This document shows positions 35,367 through 47,700 of a stretch of 64,000 bases of DNA, piece by piece. This DNA comes from Aegilops tauschii subsp. strangulata (taxonomy: Eukaryota; Streptophyta; Magnoliopsida; Poales; Poaceae), in NCBI RefSeq assembly GCF_002575655.3, contig NC_053041.3, forward strand, positions 117,892,318-117,956,317. Direction: 5' to 3'. Below the pieces are notes generated by a model. That model was not told the DNA's origin. It worked only from the letters and a program-made list of their open reading frames with translations, and searched no databases. The translations under genes were made by a program, and so were the position numbers. Numbering within the stretch: position 1 is the stretch's first letter; each line of letters begins with the position of its first letter.

Positions 35367-37097
35367 ATGATCTCATCCAAAAATAATAATGCCATTTATA
35401 TTTTAATTTAATGCGTAGAACCGCCTTTTACACGTAGATGCACTATGCATCGCCCCGTTCTCACAAACGTATTATATATCTCTCTATCTAACGCATAAGT
35501 GCACACACTTTATATGCATCGGCATTTCTCTTTCACACATGCTCACAATCTCTCTCAGGGTGTCGGGGTGTCTCACGCACATGCTCTCTCTGTTTCTCTC
35601 TCTCTTTCTGACTACTATGTACCACTCTTTTCACTAATCTCAGTTGAAAAACACTATTTCTCTCACATGCATATATACACATGCACGATCTCTACTAGAC
35701 CTCTATACGCACATATATGTGCCTACGTGTCTCCCGCACACACATTATCTTTAGGCCTCTCTTCGCACACATTGCCCCCCCGACACACCTCTCTCTTAGT
35801 AGTTGGCATATATGATTTCATCATATCATTCGGTAGGATATCCCTGGCTGTTAGGCTGGATGGTAATACGAGGGAAAGTTTTACCCTAGTTCGGATCGGA
35901 CCCTTGCAGTTGAAGAAAGAGCCTACTCCTGGTACTGTATATTAGTGATAGGGGTGTGTACAAAGTACACGTGAATACCAGGCATTGTGCGTGTGTGTGT
36001 ATACTATCGACGAACTAGCCCCCAAGCTTGTATAACATACTAAGGGACTAGGGTTACAAATCATATATAGTCGTCTTATCACCAGTGGGGATAGAGTCCT
36101 CCGCGACTCTGGTAGCTTCGTGTTGTACGCCGAGTCCTCCACATGGGTCTTCGTTTAACACGTCTCGGTCCAACCTATATGTGGCGCAGGATGGAACCGA
36201 CCCATGAGTCTAATAGACCGATTTTCGTCCATACACAATTTGCAAAATTCATGATCTCATCCAAAAATAATAATGCCATTTATATTTTAATTTAATGCAT
36301 AGAACCGCCTTTTACACGTAGATGCACTATGCCTCGCCCCGTTCTCACAAACGCATTATATATCTCTCTATCTAACGCATAAGTGCACACACTTTATATG
36401 CATCGGCATTTCTCTTTCACACATGCTCACAATCTCTCTCAGGGTGTCGGGGTGTCTCACGCACATGCTCTCTCTGTTTCTCTCTCTCTCTCTTTCTGAC
36501 TACTATGTACCACTCTTTTCACTAATCTCGGTTGAAAAACACTATTTCTCTCACATGCACATATACACATGCACGGTCTCTACTAGCCCTCTATACGCAC
36601 ATATATGTGCCTACGTGTCTCCCGCACGCACATTATCTTTAGGCCTCTCTCGCACACATTGCCCCCCGACACACCTCTCTCTTAGTAGTTGGCATATATG
36701 ATTTCATCATATCATTCGGTAGGATATCCCTGGCTGTTAGGCTGGATGGTAATACGAGGGAAAGTTTTACCCTAGTTCGGATCGGACCCTTGCAGTTGAA
36801 GAAAGAGCCTACTCCTGGTACTGTATATTAGTGATAGGGGTGTGTACAAAGTACACGTGAATACCAGGCATTGTGCGTGTGTGTGCATACTATCGACGAA
36901 CTAGCCCCCAAGCTTGTATAACATACTAAGGGACTAGGGTTACAAATCATGTATAGTCGTCTTATCACCAGTGGGGATGGAGTCATCCGCGACTCTGGTA
37001 GCTTCGTGTTGTACGCCGAGTCCTCCACATGGGTCTTCGTTTAACACGTCTCGGTCCAACCTATATGTGGCGCAGGATGGAACCGACCCATGAGTCT
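35367..37097. repeat. Tandem duplication of an ~846-bp segment
   Basis: 35367-36211 and 36251-37097 are near-identical direct repeats separated by 39 bases. Each starts ATGATCTCATCC and ends CCCATGAGTCT. Each contains a CT-rich TCTCTC/CACACA region and a TTTTACCCTAGTTCGGATC phrase that resembles sequence inside Triticeae LTRs. The units lack TG..CA ends, so they are better read as a segmental duplication than as LTRs. Confidence 0.8.
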
Positions 37098-38715
37098 TCA
37101 TGTTGACCCACCACAACTAGAAATGATGTGCCCACCACACCACACACGCAATCGGCCACTAAGAAAATAAGCATATACAATAGTACAACGGAATCTAGCT
37201 CACGATACGTCTCCATATTTTGTTGATGACACTAACGGACTTTGCATTTGATGCGTGCTCCGTATTTTGTTGACGACACTTACGGTCATTGTATTTGAAG
37301 CGAAAGCACGATATGGTCACTGGACTTCAGAATAAGCTTATCACGGTCACCACGTACATTTTGTCGTGCTAACCAACATGTGGTTGGATGGTTAGAGGAC
37401 AGTGGTTTCTCGAGCCCACCAAGGTTAAAGTCCCGGTGCTCGCATTTATCTTGTGTTAATTTCAGTATTTTCCGGCGATGTACGTTCAGTGGGAGGAGAC
37501 GTTCCACTCGACTACGAGGCACCTATGGTGACTTCGTAAAATCTCAAGATCATATATGCTGGCCCACTCTCTCGAAGGTGCTCATAGGGGTAGTGTTCGC
37601 GTGTGTGCGCTTATAGCGGTGAGTGCTTGCGCGTATATATGAGCCCTTGCGTCTGTACTGTGTTAAACAAATACATATCATGATTATACGGTCACTGGCT
37701 CACCTGTACAACTCCGTATTTTGTTGATGACACAATCAATTGACCAGTCAAACGTTCCACGCGGCGCAACTAGTGTTGCACCATCGGGGCGCATAGGTGG
37801 GGCCCACCTGTCAGCCTGTATATGAAAGAAAGAAATGGTAGTTTGAGTCTGTACTGTGTTAATAAAATAGGAGTACATTTTAGGGTGATCATACGGTCAC
37901 TGGCTCACCATACAGCTTCATAATTTGTTGATAACACGATCAATTGACCAGTCAAACGGTCCACATTCAGCAGCGCACATTACCATAGGGCCCACCCGTC
38001 AGCGCGTATATGAAGGACAAAAATGGTAATAAATTAGTGGTCGGTGGGTATTCGAAGTCGGGAGACCTCTGGTTGGCAGTCATCGGCGGTTGGGGGGCGT
38101 TCATTGGGCGGTGGGGTGGGGATCCCCGGAGAAAAAGCTCGGCGGCGGGGGGGGGGGGGGGGGGCTAGAGTGATAGCTGGTGCGGCGGCGGACCGGCGGT
38201 GGGTAGTGGTTTCGGGGAGGGCGGGCCGGCCGCGGGCGGCGGGGGCTGGCGGTTCGGCCGGTGGTGGCTGGCAGCTCAGGGAGGGTGGAGTTTGATGATA
38301 AACTGGAGGCCCTTGATTTCGTATCCAACGGCTGGAAAATCTAATGACCATAGATGAAAAAAGTCAGTCGACTGACGTGTAGCCTCACCCCGCACGTACA
38401 CATGCACGCACGCATGTAGGCGTGCAACACTGACACGTACACACGCACGCATGCTGGCGTGCAACACTGACACATACACATGCACTCACGAACACACGCA
38501 CGTACGCACCCATGCATGCAACACTGAAACGTACCCTTGCACGCACGCAACACTCGCACGCCTGCATGCACACAGCAAACGACGCAAGACACACGCTCAA
38601 CCTATACGTGCATGCACCCTTTGTTAAGGACATGGATTGTTACGGGTATTAATCAATCTTATCTGTGATAAGCAGAACATTGATGTTTGCAGCGGTCTTT
38701 ATGAATCACAACGTA
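37098..38715. repeat. Repeat-bearing spacer
   Basis: A block with TACGGTCACTGGCTCACC, TTTGTTGAT.ACAC and CAATTGACCAGTCAAACG occurs at about 37687-37800 and 37892-38000. Weaker TATTTTGTTGA.GACAC copies lie at 37216 and 37262. A G-run (38148-38164) and a CACGCACGCA-rich tract (38395-38580) follow. Frames here come from simple repeats. No gene was recognised. Confidence 0.5.
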
Positions 38716-38749
38716 TCGAACGGGCTATCAACATAGTAGGCTTATCTAC

Positions 38750-41700
38750 ATGAAAAAGATGACGTCACACTCAATGAACAATCATCGGTTTATGAAATGC
38801 CCGCTTCTGACCGCCCTGGCCCACCAAAGGTTCCTCTGCGATCCAAAGTATCAGGTAGGCTATATGTATTTGATCAGACCACATATTGAACTTGTATTTA
38901 TGTATGTGCCTTACAAGTGTATCTTCTTCTAGGCTAACTGTTTGAAGAACAGAACCAACCGTTCTAAAGTGAAATTCCAACAGACAACAGGATCTCGTAG
39001 CTATATTGCACACTGCGAGACTCTTGTAAATAGCTGCTACTTCCTTCTTTTTTTGTGCTATATTATCGTATCTATATTGACTTGTTCCAAATACAGAGGA
39101 AAGGCCGTGTGGACCAAAAAGAACCTGAACCGAATGCAGTGCAAATCTTCAAGGATTGCCACACCAGCAAGATGAAGGGCATGAGCACACCAGTTCAAGC
39201 CGCTGTTGTAAGTCCTTACTCCTCCTGCCTTGAACTGATTGGTACTGTGATGTGTTCATTTAACTACTTGGTTTGCAGCCAATGTCAGTTACTCTGTTCA
39301 CTTTTATTCACAGTTGTCTTTGTTAGATGTGTATAGTCTCTCTTGCACTTTACCATACACATGTATCTGTACTGGCCCTTGGCCCTGCTGTGAATGAAGT
39401 TGCCCATTCCTAACATGGTATCAGATGCTCAGGTTCCTCTCCCGCTCCCGCACGCTCGCAGCTCCGTGCGGCCTCGCTCCCCCATCGCCGGTCTTGCTCC
39501 CCCGTCGCCGGCCTCCCTCTACCTCGTCGCCGGCGCCAGCCACCTCCTCCCTCGCCCCGGCTCTCTCCCTCCCCGCCGCCACGCTGTCTCGCCCCGGCCT
39601 GCGCTGCCCCGAGCTCGGTCGCGGCCTGCCGTCGCTGTCCCGCGCCGCCCCGAGTGTGGCTGCGGCCTGTCGTTGCCGCCTCGCGCCGTCTAGCGCCTTC
39701 CCGTGCTCGGCCGTGGCCGGCAGCCACCTCCCCGTGCCTCCCCGCACCCGGCAGCCACCTCCCCGCGCCCGGCCGCGACCTCCCCGCGCCCTGCCGCCCC
39801 TGGCCGCCTCCTGCTGGAGCCGGTGCTGCCCAGGGCCGGCCCCTCCCACGCTCGCCCTCCCCCCCCCCGCTTCCTCCATCGGGGCTGGATTGAGCCAGCG
39901 CGAGCCCGATCCCGATCTGGATCGGGGTCACCTGTAGCAGTCTACTATAGCAGTTGACAAAAAAAGAGCTCCTCATGTCTTCTTTGGGCTATGTCGTCGT
40001 TCCTCGGTGCTCGGTGATCTTCGATGGGACCAACTATGCCGAGTTTGTGGGGTTTATGTGTATCCACATGCGCGGTCTCCTTCTGTGGGGTGTTCTCTCT
40101 AGCGAGGTCCCCTGTCCGCCTTGCCCTGTTGCTCCTGTGGCTCCTACCCCGCCAGCACCGCCGGTTCTTGCTGCTGATGCTTCTCAGGCTGATCGCGATG
40201 CTGCCAAGGCTCTCCATGATACTGCACTTGATGCCTATGATCAGCAGATGTCAGCCTATTCGGATGCCGTTTCTGCCTATCGTGATGATCTGTCTGCTTA
40301 CACTCAGTGGTGCAATGATGATGCTCGTGCTGCTGCTGTTCTTACTGCGAGTGTCCTTCCTCAGTTCGCCTCGGAGTTCATGGGACTTGGCACAGTTGCA
40401 GCGATGTGGTCTTATCTCTGTCAGCGCTATCAACCCTCTGGTGATGCTCTCTACCTATCTGTGGTGCGTCAGGAGCATGCACTCCAGCAAGGTGATTCCT
40501 CTGTTGATGAGTTCTATTCACAGTGCTCTACCATCTGGCGTCAGTTTGACTCTCTTTGGACCGTCGTTTGTGGAACTTGCTGTTGCTGTCAGACTACACG
40601 GTCCGATTTGGAGTTTCAGCGGGTTCATGAGTTCTTATCTCGTCTTCGCCTTTAGTTCGAGCCTCGCCGTGCTCACCTGCTCGCTCGTGGTCGTGTTCCT
40701 ATCTCGGAGGTACTTGCTGAGCTTTGTGGTGAAGAGACCCGCCTACGCTCTACTGGGTTACTTGTGGTACCATCAGTGTTGGCCGCCCGAGCTCCTATGC
40801 CACCTGCTCGCCTCACCACTCCACCGCTCCTGCCTACTCCTTCAGGGGGGTGGGTCGTCCTTCTTATGCTGAGAGGGGCCGGTTGCGCCATGACACCTTC
40901 TGTGGCTACTGCTCTCGGCCAGGTCACCTAGAGTCTGATTGCCGTGAGCAGAAGCGAGACCTGAGGCGCTCCTCTTCCAGTGGGACTCCTGGATCCTCCA
41001 CGACCCCGTCACTCACTGACCAGGACATTATGAGGCTCAAGCATCTCTTAGCTTTCTCAGGCTCTTTGTCGACCGGTTCCGCTGCTGCTGTGACTGCAGC
41101 CATTGCTCCACCACCGCAGGCATCTACACATTCAGGTACATCTTCGTGGGTTCTGGATTCTAGAGCCTCTTTTCATATGTCTTCTGATTCTTCCATGCTG
41201 TCTTCTCTCCGACCTCTTGATTCGCCTGTTAATGTTCTTACCGCTGATGGCACACCTCTTCCTGTTGCTAGCCGTGGTCTTCTTTCCACTCCATCTTTTT
41301 CTGTTCCTAGTGTTTCACATGTTCCTCACCTCACCATGAATATTTTTTCCGCTGCCCAACCTACTGATTCTTGTTGTCGTGTCATTCTTGATACCGACTC
41401 TTGCTCCATTCAGGATCGTCGCACCAAGGCTTTAGTTGGTGCTGGCCCCCGGCGCCGTGAGTCAGAGGGCCTTTGGGAGCTTGACTGGCTTTGTGTTCCT
41501 TCCGCTGCCACCACTTCAGCCAGCTCCCATGCTCTTGCTGCCTCTTCGTCTGCGTCCTTCCAGCAGTGGTATCATCGCCTTGGTCACATATGTGGCTCTC
41601 GCTTGTCTTCTTTAGTTCGTCAGGGCCTCTTAGGGTCTGTATCTGGAGATGTTTCTCTACATTGTAATGGCTGCAGACTTGGCAAACAGACCCAGTTACC

Positions 41701-44700
41701 TTATCCTACCAGTGAGTCGGTATCTCAGCGTCCTTTTGACTTAGTTCATTCTGATGTATGGGGTCCTGCTCTGTAACACCCACGATGCGGCTATATCTCC
41801 CACGTGTCGAGGCACGACTTAGAGGCATAACCGCATTGTGGTTTTGTCGCAAGAAGGGTCATCTTCACACAATCCCATGTAATGAACAAGAATGGGATAA
41901 AGAGTTGGCTTACAATCGCCACTTCACACAATACATTAATTGAACATACATCAACCAGGGTACACACATAGGTCCGACTACGGAACCAAAAGAAAAGAAG
42001 ACAACCCCAAATGCCAGATCCCTGATCGTCCCAACTGAGCTCCACTACTGATCATCAGGAAACAAAACAGAGTAACGACCAAGTTCCTTGTCGAACTCCC
42101 GTTAGAGCTCGGTAGCATCACCTGCACTGGTATCATGGACACCTGCAACTGTTGGAAGTATCTGGTGAGTCACGAGGACTCAGCAATCTCACACCCGTGA
42201 GATCAAGACTATTTAAGCTTATGGATAGGAAAGGGTAGTGAGGTGGAGCTGCAGCAAGCACTAAGCATATATGGTGGCTAACATACGCAAATGAGAGCGA
42301 GAAGAGAAGCAACGCAACGGTCGAGAAGCTAGAAGTGATCCTGAAACTACTTACGTTCATACATAACCCAGACCGTGTTCACTTCCCGGACTCCGCCGAA
42401 AAGAGACCATCACGGTTACACACGCGATTGATGCATTTTGATTAAGTCAAGTGTCAAGTTCTCTACAACCGGACATTAACAAATTCCCATCTGCCACATA
42501 ACCGCGGGCACGGCTTTCGAAAGATAATACCCTGCAGGGGTGTCCCAACTTAGCCCATTATAAGCTCTCACGGTCAACGAAGGATATTCCTTCTCCCGGG
42601 AAGACCCGATCAGTCTCGGAATCCCAGTTTACAAGACATTTCGACAATGGTAAAACAAGACCAGCAAAGCCGCCCGATGTGCCGACAAATCCCGATAGGA
42701 GGTGCACATATCTCGTTCTCAGGGCAATACCGGATGAGACTAGCTACGAGTAAAACCAGCCCTCAAGTTTCCCCAAGGTGGCCCCGCAGGCAGCTCGGTT
42801 CGGACCAACACCCGAAGGAGCACAGGCCCGGGGTGGGGGGGGGGGGGGGGTTAAATAAAGATGACCCTCGGGCTCCGGAAACCCAAAGGAAAAAGGCTTA
42901 GGTAGGCAAATGGTAAAACCAAGGTTGGGCCTTGCTGGAGGAGTTTTATTCAAAGCGAACTGTCAAGGGGGTCCCATAAATCACCCAACCGCGTAAGGAA
43001 CGCAAAATCAAGGAACATAACACCGGTATGACGGAAACTAGGGCGGCAAGAGTGGAACAAAACACCAGGCATAAGGCCGAGCCTTCCACCCTTTACCAAG
43101 TATATAGATGCTTTAATTAAATAAGAGATATTGTGATATCCCAACATAAACATGTTCCAACATGGAGCAATCTTCAACTTCACCTGCAACTAGCAACGCT
43201 ATAAGAAGGGCTGAGCAAAAGCGGTAACTTAGCCAAGCAACGGTTTGCTAGGAAGGGTGAAAAGGCTAGAGGCTGACATGGCAAATTTGGGAGGCATGGT
43301 AAACAAGTGATAGGTAGCATAGCGTAGCGATAGAACGAAGCAACTAGCAAGCAAAGATAGAAGTGATATCGAGGATAATGGTCATCTTGCCTGAGATCCC
43401 GCAAGGAAGAAGAACGAGTCCATGAAGAAGACAAACGGACGTAGTCGAACGAATCCTCACAACTCCGGAACGAAACCGAAGCTAACGAGAGAAGCAAACC
43501 GGAAAGAACCAAACAACATGGTAAACAACCATCACAGAAACATGGCATGATGCACAATCAAGTATGATGCATGTCCGGTTTAAAGAGGCATGGCATGGAA
43601 AAGTGCACAAACAATACTACAAATTAAGTGGAGCTCAATATGCAACGAGTTGCATATTGACGAAACACCACATGACTCATTAAGTTCTCTCTCGGTTATG
43701 TACCCAACAATATTAAATGTTGATTAACTTGGCAAGAGGTGAAGCATAAGTAAACTAACTATTTAGGCAAGTTTAAATGAGGCCGGAACAACAAATAACA
43801 ATTTCGGAAAATCCTCATATGCATATTTTGGAATTGGTACTGTTCTGTCCTAAAGCATATTTTATTGTTGTTAAACAGGAAAATAAAGTGCAACATGTTA
43901 ATCTATGCATTTTCCTACCCCATTTACATATAAAGTTTATTTAAAATGGAGCTACGGTTATTTAGTTATGAAATAAATCATTTTAACATGGCATTATGCA
44001 AATTAATTCAAACCGCACATTTAAACATTTTAAACATGGATGAAAATCACATATTATGAAACTAGATAACATTCTAAGCATTTTTCATATTTAAAATCAT
44101 TTTAAACTGATGCACCATTTGTGAGTTATTAAATGCATGATCTAGAGGGACTTTTCTGCAATACAGCGTTCTCTGGAAATTAGACAAATTCGCAGCAGGA
44201 AAAAAAAACAAATATGGGCCGAAACTACTGGCCCAACAGTGCACAGGGGGGGCGCTGGATCTGATGCTCACCATGGGCTTGGCCCGTTTGGTGGAGGACG
44301 AAGCAGCAGGCCGGCGTGGCATGCGGCTGGGCCTTGACGAGGCTGTTGCAGGCGCGGTCGATGACGGGGTCAACGCGGGCGAGGCGCTCGCTTGGCCAGA
44401 CCGAGCAGGTGAAGCAGAGGTTTGCGGGCGCGGGGACGTGGCTGGCGACGCGGTCAACGGGCACGGGCGACACCTTGCGGGACTTGGCGCGGTCGCGGAC
44501 GAGGGCCCTTTTCCGGCCGGATCACGCCGGATCCCGCGGGAATGGAGCGAGGGCGAACATGATCCATGAACGAGGAGTCGAGGCAGGCTGCTGTTAACTG
44601 AAGAAAAGACAGAGTGTTCAGAGAGCTTGGAGAGCGACGGGAAAAGGTAGAGGACGGGGGAGAAGAAAGAAGGGGAACAGGGCAGCACCGCTGGGGTGCT

Positions 44701-47700
44701 CACCGATGACGAGGCATCCGGCGAAGCGGTGGCGTCGAGGGGCTGAAGCTGGCGGTCAATCGGGGCGGCGCACGAAGCAGAGGAGGTGCAGACAGACAGT
44801 GGCGCAGCTGCACAGGGCTCCCGCGACGCGGAGGCTTGGCGCGTGGATCAACAAGGGCAGCAGCGATGGCGATGGAAACATGCATCTCGTCCTCCCCGAT
44901 CGATGCAGAGGAAGCGTGCGGTGGCGGCGGCGCCGGGAACTTGACGGGGCGGTAGAGCCGCAGGACGCAGGGGGTGCAGCTTGGCGCGGGACTTGGCGTT
45001 GCGGAGGGCGTTCTCCGGATCCGTGGCGGCGCTAGGTGCAGGACGACGAAGGACGCCGACGAGCTTGCTCCGGGACGAGGCGGCCATGGCGGGGCATGCT
45101 CCTGTTCTCCCTGAAGAAAGAGAGAGAGACCGCGGGGTGAGGGAGAGAGAAGAACTAGGGGAAGAAGGAAAAGAGAAGGAGAGGCAGGGTGCGGCGCGGG
45201 GACGGCCTGGTCCTGGTCGGTGCTGCTTCCGATCCATCCTGGATCGAGGCACGGGAGGAGGGAACGAGGCGCAGAGGGCATCGGGCTCCAGATCGATGCG
45301 AGGAAGGGCGGCCTTGGAGGAAGAAGGTTGCGAGGAGGCGTGGGCGCAGAGGAGCTCCACTCCTCTGGATTGAACAGGGAGGAGGAGGCGCTTGTTGGCT
45401 TGGCTGGGCGAGGGGATCGAGGGAGATTGAGTGAGGGGATCCCGATGTGGAAGATGAGACACGGGGTGGCGGCGGCAGAGAAAGGATGGATGGGACATCT
45501 CCATAAAATTTAGGGTTTGGTCTGATTTGGTTAGGGGCTGCCCACTATATATAGTAGGTGGCTAATATGAGAGGGGATTAGCCCCTAGATTTTTATCGGA
45601 CGGCTTCGGGTGGTCTAAACAAAGAACGGATGATGTTTAGGATAACTCGGGATTGTTCCGGACCCACTGGTCATGATGGTGCGGTTCGGGGAAGTTTTTG
45701 GACAAGGCAGCAAAGAGTGCGGGTTGTGCGGAGAGGTTATGCGGCCAGACAAGAGGGAAGCAAAACCCGGTCGATCTGAGAAAGGACACCGAGATGAAGG
45801 AGAAGCGGCACTATGAACGGATGCAAGTTTTGAAAACAAATGCGGATGCAATGCACATGATGCGATGATGAATACAACAAACAAATAATTAACACAGCTG
45901 ACACGCAAAACATGGAAGGCGACTGGAGCGTCGGTCTCGGGGCGTTACATGCTCCCTTTGATTCGAAAGGTGGTCACCGCTACTACTGATGTGACCTTTG
46001 ACGAGTCTCGCTCTTACTACCCACGTCCTTCTACCTCGAGCTTCTCTGTGGACGATCTTTCTTTTCTTCCTCTCCCTGATACACCCTGCTATGTGCCTCC
46101 TCATGTTTTTCCTCCTCCGCCAGCACCTCTCCTTCCTTCTCCTTCACCACCGACACCATCTTCCCCATCCTCCTCCTCCAACTCTCCACCATCATCTCCA
46201 GTCCGTCGCCCTCTCTCACCATTTCCTCTTCACTATACTCGCCGCCCTCGTTCTGAGGATGTTTCCCCTGATGCGCCTTCCACCTCTGGTGCACCTCCTT
46301 TCACTCCTCCCCCGGTTCATAACCTCCGTGCTCGGCCTCGCCCCCCGCCTGATCGCTACTCTCCTGATCGGTACGGTCTCTCTGTTATTGCTGAGCCCCC
46401 TTCCTATCGGACTGCCATGACTCAGCCTGAATGGCAGCTTGCGATGGCCGAAGAGCTTGCTGCCCTTGAGCGCTCTGGCACATGGGATCTGGTTTCCCTC
46501 CCTTCCGGTGTCTGTCCCATCACCTGCAAGTGGGTCTACAAGATTAAGACTCGCTCTGATGGTTCTCTTGAGCGCTACAAAGCGTGCCTTGTGGCCCGTG
46601 GTTTTTAGCAGGAGCAGGGACGCGATTATGACGAGACATTCGCTCCTGTGGCCCACATGACCACTGTTCGCACTCTTCTTGCTGTTGCTTCTGTTCGTCA
46701 TTGGTCTATCTCTCAACTTGATGTTCAGAACGCTTTTCTTAATGGCGAGTTGCGTGAGGAGGTTTATATGCAGCCACCACCGGGGTACTATGCTCCTGAT
46801 GGTTTGGTATGTCGACTTCGCCGCTCCCTCTATGGTCTTAAACAGGCCCCTCGCGCCTGGTTTGAGAGCTTCGCCTCTGTGGTGACTGTCGCTGGCTTCT
46901 TGCCCAGTGACCATGATCCCGCGTTTTTTGTTCACACGTCTCCTCGTGGTCGGACTCTGCTCCTTCTCTATGTTGATGACATGATCATCACTGGTGACGA
47001 CTCTGACTACATAGCCTTTGTTAAGGCTCGCCTTCGCGACCAGTTCCTCATGACTGATCTTGGTCCACTTCGCTATTTTCTTGGGATTGAGATCTCCTCG
47101 ACCTCTGATGGCTTCTACATCTCCCAAGAAAAATATATTCAGGATCTTCTTGCTCGCGCTGCTCTCGGTGATGAGCGCACAGTTGTGACTCCTATGGAAC
47201 TCAAGTTCAGCTTCGTGCTTCTGATGGTGACCCTCTCCCTAACCCCACTCGCTATCGTCACCTTGTTGGCAGTCTTGTCTATCTTGTTGTTACGCGTCCT
47301 GATATGTCCTATCCTATTCATATCCTGAGTCAGTTCGTTTCAGCCCCCACCTCTGTCCACTATAGTCATCTCCTCCGTGTTCTACGATATCTCCGTGGCA
47401 CGCTCTCTCAGCGCCTTTTCTTTCCCCGCTCCAGCTCTCTTGAGCTCCAGGCCTACTCTGATGCTACCTGGGCTAGTGATCCCTCTGATCGACGCTCGCT
47501 GACTGCTTATTGTGTCTTTCTTGGTGGCTCTCTTATTGCCTGGAAGACAAAGAAACAGACTTTCGTTTCTCGCTCGAGTACAGAGGCTGAGTTGCGAGCC
47601 TTGGCTATGCTGACGGCTGAGGTGATCTGGTTACGGTGGTTATTTGAGGACTTTGGTGTGTCTGCTACTACCTCGACTCCCTTATTGTCAGATAGTACTG

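Noticed and set aside
35367..37097. Duplicated segments as LTRs of a small retrotransposon
   Set aside because: No TG..CA ends, only 39 bp between copies and no flanking 5-bp duplication.
44074..45504. Minus-strand frames of 190-220 codons in the 4.2-kb insertion
   Set aside because: Pro/Ser/Arg-rich, overlapping in several frames, and without a domain. Better explained as GC-rich leader sequence downstream of the LTR promoter.
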